Numbered from the stretch's first letter, positions 1-9,721 are shown. The stretch is 64,000 bases of DNA from Undibacterium_A arcticum (GCF_042660705.1 NZ_JBHSUQ010000001.1), one strand, 5' to 3'. Numbers and translations are program-made. The notes: generated by a model not told the origin, from the letters alone.

Positions 1-2
1 CG

Positions 3-1025
3 CGCGCGCTGTTTGGCAGCCTGCTCGACGTGCCGGCCGCGCAGGTCGTTGTGGACGGCAGCGCCAGCTTGGCACTGATGCACGACACGGTGGTGTTCGG
101 CCTGTTGTACGGCATGCCGGACCATGCGCCGTGGAGCGCGCAACAGCCAGTGACTTTCCTGTGTCCGGTGCCGGGCTACGACCGCCATTTCTCGATTTGC
201 GAATCGCTCGGCATCAGGATGCTCAACGTGCCGTTGACCGAGGCCGGCCCGGACATGGACGTCGTCGAAAAACTAGTCGCGAGCGACGCCAGCATCAAGG
301 GCATGTGGTGTGTGCCGAAGTACAGCAACCCGTCCGGTGCCGTGTATTCGGACGAGGTGGTGCGCCGTCTGGCGGCAATGAAAACCGCCGGGTCGGATTT
401 CCGTCTGCTGTGGGATGATGCGTACCGCCTGCATCATCTGAGCGATAAAAAGATCGCGGTCGCCAATGTGCTCGACGAATGTGCGAAGGCCGGAAACCCA
501 GACCGCGCCATTGTGTTTGCGTCAACCTCCAAAATTACGCTGGCTGGCGCCGGCTTGGCGGCGCTTGCTTCGTCGCCGGCCAACATCGCATGGTGGCAGA
601 GTCGTACTAAGGTGCGCAGTATTGGTCCGGACAAAATCAACCAGTTGCGCCATGTGCGATTTCTAAAAAATCGTGCCAACATTGAAGTGCTGATGGAACG
701 TCATCGCCAACTGCTCAAGCCGAAGTTCGATGCGGTGCTCGCCCAATTCGAGACCTACCTGACCAATATAGATGGCGTGAACTGGACCCGGCCACAAGGT
801 GGATACTTCATCGACCTGGTCACACCGCCGGGCGCCGCAAAATGCACCATCGCACTCGCGAAGGAAGCTGGCATCACGTTGACACCGGCCGGCGCTGCCT
901 TTCCTTACGGCAAGGATCCAGCCGACCGGCATATCCGTATTGCGCCCAGCTTTCCATCGCTTGATGAAATCACGCAGGCAGCTCAGGGTATTGCGCTGGC
1001 GTTACGGGTTGCGATTGCTAGATGA
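3..1025 (+). CDS. PLP-dependent aminotransferase (MocR-type class I/II fold), 5' partial
   Basis: The reading frame is open from the first codon of the window, so the N-terminal part lies outside and the GTG at 30 is not a true start. About 340 residues remain. Family traits are visible: YSNPSG in the substrate region, WDDAY with the cofactor-contacting Asp, and the Schiff-base lysine in FASTSKITLAGAG (codon at 531). The fold matches the aminotransferase group annotated as Aminotran_MocR / alanine-glyoxylate type. The substrate cannot be told from sequence. It ends 91 bases before the next gene and has no obvious partner. Confidence 0.8.
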   Translation, partial: RALFGSLLDVPAAQVVVDGSASLALMHDTVVFGLLYGMPDHAPWSAQQPVTFLCPVPGYDRHFSICESLGIRMLNVPLTEAGPDMDVVEKLVASDASIKGMWCVPKYSNPSGAVYSDEVVRRLAAMKTAGSDFRLLWDDAYRLHHLSDKKIAVANVLDECAKAGNPDRAIVFASTSKITLAGAGLAALASSPANIAWWQSRTKVRSIGPDKINQLRHVRFLKNRANIEVLMERHRQLLKPKFDAVLAQFETYLTNIDGVNWTRPQGGYFIDLVTPPGAAKCTIALAKEAGITLTPAGAAFPYGKDPADRHIRIAPSFPSLDEITQAAQGIALALRVAIAR

Positions 1026-1116
1026 CATTCAACGAATGCTGCTTTCGCAAAGGACGGTTTGATCACGTTCATCGGAAGATGCTTGCTTCGCCATGTATTG
1101 CCTAGAAAGGAAAAAA

Positions 1117-1680
1117 ATGAAGCCGCTCCCGGTAGACGCCGCGCTGATCGTGATCGATGTCCAGCAAGCATTTAACGACCCCAGCTGGGGCCAGCGCAAC
1201 AATCCCTCGGCGGAGGCGAATATCGCCACCCTGATCGGCGCGTGGCGGCACACGCGGCGCCCCGTGTTTCACATCCAGCACCGCTCGCGCCGGCCGGACA
1301 GCCTGTTTCATCCGGATCGGCCCGGCAGCGAGGTCAAGCCCGAGGCGCAGCCGCTGGCCGGCGAGCCGGTGATTTTCAAGGACGTGAACAGCGCCTTCAT
1401 CGGCACCGATCTCGAGCAACGCCTGCGCGGTGCAGGCATCGGCACGCTGGTGATTGTCGGCATCACGACCGACCATTGCGTATCGACCACCACGCGCATG
1501 GCCGGCAATTTCGGCTTCGACACTTATATCGTGTCGGACGCCACCGCCACCTTCGAGCGCCAGGGGCCGGGCGGCCGCCACTACAGCGCCGATCAAATGC
1601 ACGACACGGCGCTGGCCAGTTTGCACGGCGAGTTCGCCACCGTCGTGCGTAGTTCGGATCTACTCGACGCGATCGCGTAG
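1117..1680 (+). CDS. Cysteine hydrolase, isochorismatase family
   Basis: A 187-residue isochorismatase-like hydrolase. The family triad is visible: Asp14 in IVIDVQQAF, Lys88 in PVIFKDVNSAF and the nucleophile Cys121 in ITTDHCVSTTTRM, followed by the conserved non-proline turn region. ATG 1117 is preferred over the in-frame ATG at 1093 because a purine-rich stretch (agaaaggaaaaaa) lies directly before it and the family begins right at the first beta strand. Members hydrolyse amide or vinyl-ether bonds (nicotinamide, N-carbamoyl compounds, isochorismate); nothing here fixes the substrate. Confidence 0.88.
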   Translation: MKPLPVDAALIVIDVQQAFNDPSWGQRNNPSAEANIATLIGAWRHTRRPVFHIQHRSRRPDSLFHPDRPGSEVKPEAQPLAGEPVIFKDVNSAFIGTDLEQRLRGAGIGTLVIVGITTDHCVSTTTRMAGNFGFDTYIVSDATATFERQGPGGRHYSADQMHDTALASLHGEFATVVRSSDLLDAIA

Positions 1681-1868
1681 TACGGTTCCTCCAGCAGCGT
1701 GCCGATCGCGGCGCCCACGGCCAGGTCGCTGAGCTGGCCCAGATGAGGCAAGCGCTGCAGACCCTGCGCAGGGCGTCCAGCTGGATTGGCGCGGGCGGGT
1801 TGAACCGTTGGCTCACCGCAGTGCGGGCCCTACGGTCGGGTGCGCCGCCTGCAAACAGTTTTGGAAAA

Positions 1869-2777
1869 TTATGCTGCGCTGTGCGCCGCTTCGGCCAGGA
1901 TCCAGTCGCGCACGATCCCCGCGTGGCGGCTGACGGGGCCGCTGCGCGCGATCAGCCAGTAGGCATAGTCGACCGTGGTGCGCGCGCGGCCGGTGGCGAG
2001 CTTGAGCTTGCCTTGGTCCAGCAGCGGGCGCACCAGTTCCAGCCGGCCCAGCGCCACTCCTTGTCCGGCCAAGGCGGCTTGCACCACCTGGTCGTACTGG
2101 TTGAAGCGCAAAATCCCTTTGGGTTTGAGCTTGGCGGCGCTGGCGCAGCGCAGCCAGTCCGGCCACTGCAGCCAGGGGCGCGATACGTCGTCGAATTCCA
2201 GCAGCACCTGCCGGCTCAGTTGCGCGGGGTCTTCGATCGCCGTCACGGCCAGCGAGGGGTGGGCGACCGGCACCAGCGCCTCGCCGAACAGGTGGATGGC
2301 GCCGTCCGGCGCATCGGCCGGCTTGCAGTAGCGCAGCGCCAGATCGATGTTTTCCCGTTCCAGGTCGACGAAGCGGTTGCTGGCGGCGACGCGCACATCG
2401 ACCTCGGGCGCGGCGAGCTGGAAGGCGCCCAAGCGCGGCAGCACCCACAGCGCGGTGACGCCGATGCTGGCACTGATGGTGACGGCATGCTCGGTTGCGG
2501 TCGGGCGCAAGGCGGCGACGACGTCGCTCATTTGCTCCAGCCAGGCGTCGGCGCTGCGGAACAGGCGCCGGCCTTCGTTGGTGAATTCGATGCTGCGATG
2601 TCCGCGCACGAAGAGGCGGTAGCCGAGGAAGGCTTCCAGCGCCTGTATCTGCCGGCTGACCGCCGATTGGGTCAGGCACAGTTCCTGTGACGCCAGCGTG
2701 ATGCTCATGCTCCGGCCGACCGCGACAAAGCTGCGGACCAGGTCTAGCGGGGGCAGCTCGAGCAGGCGGTTTGACAT
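1869..2777 (-). CDS. LysR-family transcriptional regulator (GcvA-like)
   Basis: 302 residues, normal LysR length. The N-terminal winged helix-turn-helix covers about residues 11-70, with the recognition helix in LTQSAVSRQIQALEAFLGY. The rest is the periplasmic-binding-like effector domain; the length and the RPWLQWPDWL region resemble GcvA-type regulators. It is transcribed divergently from the CmcJ-like gene at 2961, with 183 bases between, so control of that cluster is the natural inference. A hairpin repeat (2817-2842) lies in the shared upstream region. Confidence 0.9.
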   Translation of the reverse strand: MSNRLLELPPLDLVRSFVAVGRSMSITLASQELCLTQSAVSRQIQALEAFLGYRLFVRGHRSIEFTNEGRRLFRSADAWLEQMSDVVAALRPTATEHAVTISASIGVTALWVLPRLGAFQLAAPEVDVRVAASNRFVDLERENIDLALRYCKPADAPDGAIHLFGEALVPVAHPSLAVTAIEDPAQLSRQVLLEFDDVSRPWLQWPDWLRCASAAKLKPKGILRFNQYDQVVQAALAGQGVALGRLELVRPLLDQGKLKLATGRARTTVDYAYWLIARSGPVSRHAGIVRDWILAEAAHSAA

Positions 2778-2816
2778 TCTGGTTTGGTATGTATGTGGGG
2801 TTTTGCAGGCGATGGT

Positions 2817-2842
2817 GCCGGATTACGCTACGCTAATCCGGC
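2817..2842. repeat. Short palindromic intergenic repeat
   Basis: Perfect 9-base arms (GCCGGATTA / TAATCCGGC) surround the 8-base centre CGCTACGC. It sits in the gap between the divergent LysR and CmcJ-like genes. It resembles the GGATTACGC-type hairpin repeats scattered between genes in many proteobacteria. There is no T-run, so it is not an obvious terminator. Confidence 0.6.
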
Positions 2843-2960
2843 CTACGGAACCTATTTTACACATGCATCGACGGAATGTGAGTACGTCGAATATAACGTT
2901 TGAGCGTGGGCCGGCCTTGGGGTTCAATGGAGCTGCCTGAACACGATCACTGGAGGATCT

Positions 2961-3805
2961 ATGCAGCAACTTCAAACACGCAATTGCGCAGTCTCGGCGG
3001 CACTCGAATATTTGCTCCCGACAGCGCAGCGGCCCTTCAATTACATGTACCAGCCGCCCGCCGGCGCGGCCTGGCAGAACGCCGAGTATGAGCGGGCGAT
3101 GGTGGATATCCGCGACGCCCGCGGCGTCGCCGCGCACTTGTCCGTCGACCGCGAGGGCTTTGAGTTGCGGGGCGCGCCGACCGCGATGCGCGATTTCTCG
3201 ACCAGGAGCAAGTGGTCGGGGTCTATTATCCAGAGGTGGCGGAAATCGCGCTGGCCGCCACCGGCGCCAGCCGTGCTTTCGTGTTCGATCATCTGGTGCG
3301 CAAGCGCGAGCCCGGTCCGCCGCAGGCTTTCGGCCGGCGCGACGGCCACCGTCCCGGCGCTGCGGGGCGGGTGCATTGCGATTTCACGGTGGCGTCGGCG
3401 CAGCGCCGGCTGGCGGCGGAATTGCGCGACCCGAACGCCGCGTCCAAGGTGCAGCGCTACAGCATCGTCAATCTGTGGCGCTCGATCCGGCATCCGGTGC
3501 TGGACGCGCCGCTGGCGCTGTGCGACGCGCGCACGGTGGCGCCGGGCGATTTGGTGGCGAGCGATATTTTTTATCCGATGCGCAATGGCGAAATCTATCA
3601 GGTGCTGCACAGTGCGCGTCATGAATGGTCGTATTTTTCGGCCATGACGCGCGACGAGACGCTCATTTTCAAGCAGTTCGATTCGGCCAGCACGCAAGTG
3701 GCCAGGTTCACGCCCCATGCCGCGTTCGAGCATCCGCATGCGCCGGCCGATGCGCCGCTGCGCGAGAGTATTGAGATCCGCTGTTTGCTGGTTTTTGATT
3801 ATTGA
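2961..3805 (+). CDS. CmcJ/NvfI-family oxidoreductase, frameshifted
   Basis: Joined from two frames. The first (2961 to about 3196) reads as the N-terminus of CmcJ/NvfI-family proteins (cephem-methoxylase P8-like, Fe(II)/2-oxoglutarate-type oxygenases). The second (about 3198-3805) carries the rest, including the metal-ligand type motif VHCDFT, the IVNLWRSIRHPV segment and the family-typical C-terminus (APLRESIEIRCLLVF). One extra T in the run at about 3195-3197 restores one frame of about 281 residues. Start ATG 2961 has GGAGGA seven bases upstream. The DsbA-like gene follows after 14 bases, so they are probably cotranscribed. Substrate unknown. Confidence 0.75.
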
Positions 3806-3819
3806 GGGAGGGATGGGAC

Positions 3820-4464
3820 ATGGATCAAAAGAAGCGGGGCGAGCTTGAATTCTGGTTTGATTTCGGCAGCAATTACAGTTATTTGAGCGTGATGCGGATC
3901 CGCGAACTGGCGCGCAGCGCCGAGGTTGACGTGCGCTGGCGGCCATTTCTGCTTGGACCGATATTCAAGTCCTTCGGCTGGGAGACCTCGCCCTTCGTGC
4001 TGCAAAAGGAAAAGGGCGCATACATGTGGCAAGACATGCTGCGCCAGTGCCGAAAATACGGCATTGCCTGGCAGCGTCCGTCGCAGTTCCCGCGCCATTC
4101 GCTGCTGCCGTTGCGGGTCGCGCTGTATGGCGCGGAGCAGCCGTGGATCGCGCAGTTTTGCGAGCGCGTGATGCTGCAGAATTTTTCCGCCGACCAAGAT
4201 ATCAATGCCGAGAGCAGCGTGGCCTACATCCTGGACCGCCTGGACCTGGATGCGGCGGCCATCATCGCGGCGGCCCAGAGCGAGGACAACAAGCTCAGGC
4301 TGCGGCAACGCACCGAGCAGGCGAAGGCCCTGGGGATCTTCGGCGCGCCGACCTTTTTTGTGGATGGTGAAATGTTCTGGGGCAACGACCGCCTGGACGA
4401 TGCGATCGCGCTGGCGCGTGGAGCGACAACATCATCCACTTTAATCGCTGAAAAACATGACTAG
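3820..4464 (+). CDS. DsbA-family / 2-hydroxychromene-2-carboxylate isomerase-like protein
   Basis: 214 residues with the thioredoxin fold of the kappa-GST / HCCA isomerase group. The N-terminal LEFWFDFGSNYSYLS carries Ser/Tyr in place of the CxxC of true DsbA. The C-terminal GIFGAPTFFVDGEMFWGNDRLDD is the hallmark cis-Pro and substrate loop. This argues for glutathione-dependent isomerase or transferase chemistry rather than disulfide formation. ATG 3820 follows GAGGGAGGG; the in-frame TTG at 3802 overlaps the previous stop and is less likely. The stop overlaps the next start by eight bases. Confidence 0.85.
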   Translation: MDQKKRGELEFWFDFGSNYSYLSVMRIRELARSAEVDVRWRPFLLGPIFKSFGWETSPFVLQKEKGAYMWQDMLRQCRKYGIAWQRPSQFPRHSLLPLRVALYGAEQPWIAQFCERVMLQNFSADQDINAESSVAYILDRLDLDAAAIIAAAQSEDNKLRLRQRTEQAKALGIFGAPTFFVDGEMFWGNDRLDDAIALARGATTSSTLIAEKHD

Positions 4465-4855
4465 TCAAACGGAAAAAGCCGCGCGCTTTATTGAGTTGCA
4501 CAATCAATGCTTCATCATGCCCAATCCCTGGGACCGGGGGTCGGCCAGGTTGCTGGAGTCGCTGGGATTTGAAGCGCTCGCGACCACCGGCGCCGGTTAC
4601 GCGTGGTCCAGAGGCAGCGCCGACCTGAGCGTCGGCCGTGCTTCGATGATGGCTTACCTGCGCGATATCTGCGCGGCGACCGGGTTGCCGGTCAGTGCAG
4701 ACCTGCAAAACGGCTTCGGCGATGCGCCTGAAGTCGTGCACGGCGCCATCGTCGAAGCGGCTCAGACCGGCATCGTCGGCGCGTCGAGACACGATCCGCA
4801 CGCTGCAGGCGTACCAGGACGCCGGCGCCGACGGTCGAAAGAAATAAATGCAATC
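4457..4855 (+). pseudogene. Isocitrate lyase / PEP mutase family remnant with internal deletion
   Basis: The first about 105 residues are a good match to this family: ELHNQCFIMPNPWDRGSARLL, LATTGAGYAWSRG, LPVSADLQNGFGDAPE. At about 4778 the sequence jumps from VGAS (just before the usual SIED metal-binding loop) into a different frame that reads DTIRTLQAYQDAGADG, a segment normally some 60-70 residues later. It then stops; the C-terminal quarter is absent. The catalytic loop is therefore missing. This is not a homopolymer slip but loss of two blocks. It overlaps the upstream isomerase gene by eight bases, suggesting it was once the third gene of that operon. Confidence 0.7.
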
Positions 4856-4945
4856 TTGCGGCAGGATTAGCGGGGCTGTTCACAAAACGATATGCTTGCG
4901 GCCCCTGTCATGATAATTTCACAAGTTTCTATTGGGAGGACTACC

Positions 4946-5407
4946 TTGCCTGACACCATCACTATTCGTCCCGTCCGCGCGTCGGACTTCCCGGCCTGGT
5001 CCACGCTCTGGGACGGCTACAATGCATTTTATGGACGTGCCGGCGCTACCGCGCTGCCGGCGCAGATCACGCAAATGACGTGGTCGCGCTTCTTCGACGG
5101 CTACGAACCGGTGCATGCCCTGGTCGCCGAATGCGACGGCGTGCTGCTGGGATTGGTGCACTACATCTTCCATCGGAACACGAGCCTGATCGAACCGACC
5201 TGCTACCTGCAGGATCTGTTTACGGTCGAAGCGGCGCGCGGCAAAGGCATCGGCCGCAGCCTGATCAACGCGGTGTACGAGCGCGCGAAAGAGGCGGGCG
5301 CGACGCGCGTGTACTGGCACACGCACGAGACCAATAGCACCGCGATGACGCTGTATGACAAGGTCGCGGAGCGGTCCGGTTTCGTCGTGTACCGAAAGCT
5401 TCTGTAA
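4946..5407 (+). CDS. GNAT-family N-acetyltransferase
   Basis: 153 residues from TTG 4946, chosen because GGAGGA (4935-4940) lies five bases upstream and the protein then starts with the usual first strand (DTITIRPVRASDF). The acetyl-CoA loop is seen in DLFTVEAARGKGIGRSLI, followed by helix 4 and the C-terminal HETNSTAMTLYDKV. An ATG at 4910 would add 12 residues without a ribosome site. The substrate is not predictable. No operon partner is evident. Confidence 0.85.
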   Translation: MPDTITIRPVRASDFPAWSTLWDGYNAFYGRAGATALPAQITQMTWSRFFDGYEPVHALVAECDGVLLGLVHYIFHRNTSLIEPTCYLQDLFTVEAARGKGIGRSLINAVYERAKEAGATRVYWHTHETNSTAMTLYDKVAERSGFVVYRKLL

Positions 5408-5679
5408 ATGCCGCCTGTCGCGCCGCCTAGTATCGTGCTTATCAGTTGGGGTACGCCCGATCTGGTTGGCAACCGGCGCGGGCTGGACTAGACTGGATAT
5501 CATTGAGCAAAGTGCCGCGCCCCGAGATCAATTATATGTTGCGATGCAACAGAGGCGCTTTCTCGATATTTCTGAGTTCTGGCCAACACTCCTTCACGTA
5601 ATTCGCTGGCCAATTTTTTTTCCTTTGAGTGAGCGGATCGAGGCTCACCCTCAACCCATACCGAGATAGGAGCCACACC

Positions 5680-6114
5680 ATGACTGAAAAGACCGCCAGC
5701 GTGCACTGGGAAGGCCAAGGCAAGAAGGGCCAGGGACAAATAAGCACCGAGACCGGTGCGCTGAAGCAATACCCCTATGGCTTTGCGAGCCGCTTCGAGG
5801 ACGACCGGAGCGGCACCAATCCCGAGGAGATCCTGGGCGCAGCCCACGCCGCGTGTTTCACGATGGCGTTTTCGTTCGCCTGCGATAAGGCCGGACTGGC
5901 AACCACCAACGTCGACACCAAGGCCAGCGTGCGCCTGTCCAAGCAGGGCGAAGGCTTCGTAATCGACCGCATCGCGCTGACGATGCAGGCCACGGTACCC
6001 GGCATCGACGACACGAAGTTCCAGGAGATCGCGGCCGCGGCGAAGCGCGACTGCCCGTTGTCGAAGGCACTTGCCAGCGTTCCGGAAATCACGCTGCAGG
6101 CTACTCTGAGATAG
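5680..6114 (+). CDS. OsmC-family peroxiredoxin
   Basis: 144 residues, the size of the OsmC subgroup that reduces organic hydroperoxides. The two redox cysteines are present: one in HAACFTMAFSF, the other in KRDCPLSKAL near the C-terminus. GTNPEEILGAAHA is the family signature before the peroxidatic Cys. ATG 5680 follows GATAGGAG. The 270-base gap before it holds no recognisable gene. Confidence 0.92.
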   Translation: MTEKTASVHWEGQGKKGQGQISTETGALKQYPYGFASRFEDDRSGTNPEEILGAAHAACFTMAFSFACDKAGLATTNVDTKASVRLSKQGEGFVIDRIALTMQATVPGIDDTKFQEIAAAAKRDCPLSKALASVPEITLQATLR

Positions 6115-6306
6115 GAGATTCGGCGATGAAGAGCGCTCCGCCGGGAGCGCTTCCCTGCCGGGCCGCACGATCCGCTGGACCGGCACCGACGGCCCGCTCA
6201 CAGGGCAGACCCTCTATCCCCATATCGTGCGTCGTAAAGGTCAAAAAAAAGTGGATGCGACCGACCCTGACATGAACTGAACTGACCCTAAACCAGGAGA
6301 GGTGAC

Positions 6307-6609
6307 ATGACCCAGACAACATGGAAGCCGCATGCACAACACGGCAAGTTAAGCAGCAAGGAGCGGGACAATCTACCTGAGAGTGCGTTTGCATTTCCGA
6401 AACAGCGCAAACAGCCTATGACCGATGCCTCACATGTCAAGAATGCGCTGGCGCGGTTCGATCAGGTAGATGAGGTCTCTGACGCTGAACGAGATGCCGC
6501 ATTCGAAAATATTAAGGCAGCAGCAAAGCACTTCGGGGTCGAAATTGCGGAAACGAACTGGAAGGATCTTGGTAAAAATCCTCATACTAAAAACCCGGCT
6601 CACAAATAG
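6307..6609 (+). CDS. DUF6582-type small protein
   Basis: 100 residues, basic and hydrophilic, with no signal peptide or membrane segment. The core (ESAFAFPKQRKQPMTDASHV ... ALARFDQVDEVSD ... AAAKHFGVEI) is the pattern of DUF6582 domains, otherwise seen as stand-alone proteins or at phage/prohead-protein edges. The start is supported by AGGAGAGG just upstream. Function unknown. The 190-base gap before it contains an open stretch of about 50 codons without a start codon, perhaps a gene remnant. Confidence 0.7.
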   Translation: MTQTTWKPHAQHGKLSSKERDNLPESAFAFPKQRKQPMTDASHVKNALARFDQVDEVSDAERDAAFENIKAAAKHFGVEIAETNWKDLGKNPHTKNPAHK

Positions 6610-6795
6610 ACTTCATTGGATTGTGTAATCGGATGATGCGCCAGGCCTTGGTCGGTCGTGAGTCTGTCGCAATCGCTGTCTAACAACTACAAGCGGCGCG
6701 GGAATCAAAATCCCGGGACAGTTCAGGACAATTAGGGAGGATACGTGGAGGTAATTTCTGGGGTAATTGACAGTTACTTATTTTCGCTTTGGGCA

Positions 6796-6824
6796 TAAAA
6801 AAACGCACCATTTCTGGTGCGTTT
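6796..6824 (-). terminator. Terminator downstream of tRNA-Leu
   Basis: Perfect 10-base stem (AAACGCACCA / TGGTGCGTTT, 6801-6810 and 6815-6824) with a four-base loop. The A-run at 6796-6803 becomes a U-run on the minus-strand transcript. Confidence 0.8.
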
Positions 6825-6838
6825 CATAGACAAATCCT

Positions 6839-6925
6839 TGGTGCCGGGAGCCGGAATCGAACCGGCACGGTGTCACCACCGCGGGATTTTGAGTCCCGTG
6901 CGTCTACCAATTCCGCCATCCCGGC
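6839..6925 (-). tRNA. tRNA-Leu(CAA)
   Basis: The reverse complement folds as an 87-base class II tRNA: acceptor GCCGGGA paired with TCCCGGC, D-arm, anticodon loop ACTCAAAAT with anticodon CAA, a long variable arm, the T-loop GGTTCGATTCC and an encoded CCA. A rho-independent terminator follows it on the same strand. Confidence 0.95.
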
Positions 6926-7040
6926 GACGCGGGTCGTATTATCGCTGATTTGAGGCTGTGAGGCAACAGCATTCGCCGCGTTGCGGTGAATCGATCATTT
7001 CGTCGATGGGTTCGACACACTCGGGGAGGCGATGCAGTCG

Positions 7041-7722
7041 TCATTGCTGCCGCAGGAAGGCCTCTAGCCGTGTGCGGTCCGGGATGCCGGCGCGACCACC
7101 CTGGCGTGTGCATTTCAATGCGGCCACTGCGCTGGCACGGCGCATCGCATCGGGTACTGTGCTGCCTTCCGCCATCGCTACTGCGTAGGCGCCGTGAAAG
7201 GCGTCGCCGGCGCCGGTGGTGTCGACTACCTTGACTTCAAACGCCGGTTGCAGATGGGTGCCGGCATCATCCAACCAGAAACAGCCTTTGGCGCCGCGCG
7301 TGACGGCGGCGACCTTGCAGCCCAGAGCGCGTACCAGATCAAGCGCTGCGACGCAGCTTGCATCGTTGTCGAGCGCGTGTTGGCCGACGAAGCTGCGCAG
7401 GCCAGGCTCGGAAAAAATCGCATGATCGATTGCCGGCAGCAGGCTGCGGTAAGCGTCGGCATCGGCTATTTCGCCATCCAGGATGGTCGGAATCCAGTGC
7501 GTGCGGGCGACGGAAAACAGCGCGTGCGCTGCTTCGACCCAGCGGATATCGGCCATTGCGGCGGCGGCGGTCGCCACCTGTTGCAGCGGCAACCAGTCGA
7601 TCTGATCCGGGATCCCGCTGCCGGGAAAATTGACGATCATTCTTTCGCCATCGTGCGCGACCATCACCGCCGAGGTCGATGTCGTAGGTCGAGTTGCCGA
7701 GACAGATCAGGTGTGTCGTCAT
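7041..7722 (-). pseudogene. PfkB-family sugar kinase with internal deletion
   Basis: The minus strand from 7722 starts like a PfkB kinase (MTTHLICLGNSTYDI). After about 16 residues it is joined to a point normally some 80-90 residues further on, in another frame, which then runs to 7041 (VMVAHDGERMIVNF ... AVTRGAKGCFWL ... VDTTGAGDAFHGAYA). The PfkB signature 2 with catalytic Asp (TTGAGDAF) is present. The N-terminal substrate-binding lid is lost. Fructosamine- or ribokinase-like enzymes are the closest type. A deletion in the genome or an assembly collapse would both explain it. As written it would not make an active kinase. Confidence 0.7.
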
Positions 7723-7992
7723 GGAGGAGATGGTGAAGCGGCAGCGCCGGTGGGCGTTGCACTGCTTACCATTCTCTGCCGTTTCATCGCGTCCGATGGA
7801 TCAATATATACTGGGGTATGTATATTTAAATGGCGCTTGTTCTACTTGGGGTTCGGCGCATATTTCGCCTATACCCCCACAATTGATCGACTTGCTTTTA
7901 CCGGCGGCTGAACGTCCGTGGCGCCCGGCGCCGGCATGCTGGCGGTCAGTTACAGCGCGCTGCCGTGGGCTGCAATTGCAATCGCGCCGCAC

Positions 7993-9721
7993 TCATTCGA
8001 GATGCTTGTACAGGCGGAAGCGCTCATCGCGATCGGATGGCCGCCGGCCCTCCCACAGCAACTGCCACTGGCGATCCCTGAATTTTTTCGGGATCGCGGT
8101 GTCGCTCTTGTTAGTGACGCTGTCTTGCAGCAGCAGAAAATCGCAGCTGCCGTCCTCGTATCCCTTGAATGGAATATTGCCCAGGTACGCGAACGAGGCG
8201 CGTTGTGCAGGGCCGACATTGGTATCGACGCAGCGTTTGACCGGTGGCAGTTGCTGCGCGATTTGCTGGGCCACGCCGGCGTAGCTCTTGCCGTAATTGA
8301 TCCACGGCATCCACAGCGTCATCAACAATAACCAACACAGGATCACGCCGCCGGACGACAGCACCACCGCGCGCCACAGGACCGAGGGGTGGCGTGAAAT
8401 ACGCCAGTTGACCAGTGCGATCCATCCGGCCGAGGCGGCGGCGGCGATCAGCAACGCCAGCAGGTTAAATTCCGGCTTGAAGCCGGGCGCCAGTTTCAGC
8501 GCATTCTTGGCCAGCCAGATCGGCCAGCCGGTTTGCTTGGCGAGCCAGCCGAGCCAGATGAATGCGGCGCAGGTAGTCAACGTCATCACCGAAAACCAGT
8601 CGACCGAATTGATCGCGCTGCGTTTCATGGTTGGCAGCCCGAACGCCGCCAGCATCGCCAGCGGCGGCAGCAACGGCAGCAGGATGCTTTCCTGCAGGCC
8701 AGGATTGATCAGCGCCAGCAAGGTCAAGATCGCGACGAATGCCAGCGGCAACACGATATGCAGGGCCTTGCGCTGGCGGCGCCACGCATACACCGCCCAA
8801 GCGGCGAATGGCCAGGCCGGCCAGAAAAACCAGATCGCGTAACGCAGGAAATAGCTCAGCGAATGCAGCGTCGGTAGGCCAAGCTGCCCGACATTCCATT
8901 GCAGCCATTGGTCGAACGAGTGATCGTTATACGGCCAGGCCGCATACGCCGCGCTCAGCCACGCTGCCGGCAGCGCCAGCGCGACCACCAGCGCGCCGCC
9001 CAGGTCGCGCGCGCTGCGCCGACCGTCGAGGGCAAGCCATTTGAATGCGATGAACAAACTCAGCCACAGGCCGAGCGGCAGCGCCCAGCCGCGCGTCAGC
9101 ACCAGGCCTGCGAGCGCGATGCCGATGATGCCGGCGCGCCGTAGTTGCGGCGCCTCGATATAGCGGGCCGCGGCGTACAGCAGGAACGCAATCAGCGAAG
9201 TGTTGAGCGCTTCGGCCGTCGATTCATGGCTGTGCAGCAACAGCCCGAGGCAGCCAAGATAAATCAGCAATGCGCCGTCGGCCAGCGTGCGGCCGAAATC
9301 TTGCGGCTCGGGTTGGCCACCGAACGCCAGTTTCAGTGGTTGCGCCACCGGACGTCGACCGAGCAGGTAAGTGCTATACCAGACCGAGGTGGCGCCGAGC
9401 AGGAAAGCCGATGCTGGCGAGTCGCGCCGCCATCGCATCGCCCAGCAACCCGCCGAACAGCTTGATGCAGAGTGCACCGAGCCAGTACGCCAGCGGCCCC
9501 TCTTCCGGCATCGTCAGGCCGACAATGTTAGGCCAGAGCCAGTCCTGCAAGCTGCCGTGCGCCATGGTCCACATGATGCCGAAGCCGGCGGCATCGTCGT
9601 TCTTCCAGGGATCGCGGCCAAACAGGCCGGGCAGGATATATAGCAGGCAAAGCAGGAACAATCCCCAGCGCGGTAGCGTAAGCGTAGCGGAAGCGGGAAG
9701 GCGGACTGGCTTCATGTACAT
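7993..9721 (-). CDS. ArnT-like (PMT-type) membrane glycosyltransferase, frameshifted
   Basis: Two overlapping frames make one protein of about 575 residues. The N-terminal part (from ATG 9721 or 9715) has the first membrane helix and the conserved periplasmic loop GRDPWKNDDAAGFG, whose acidic pair matches the lipid-phosphate-sugar site of ArnT/PMT enzymes. The second part supplies ten or so further hydrophobic helices and a soluble C-terminal domain. The frames meet at the AAA at 9404-9406; a run of five restores IGFFLLGATSVWY. ArnT-family proteins move a sugar from undecaprenyl phosphate to lipid A or proteins; the sugar and acceptor here are unknown. Confidence 0.8.

Noticed and set aside
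6115..6306. Small gene ending in DATDPDMN before the DUF6582 gene
   Set aside because: About 50 open codons but no start codon in frame; at most a remnant.
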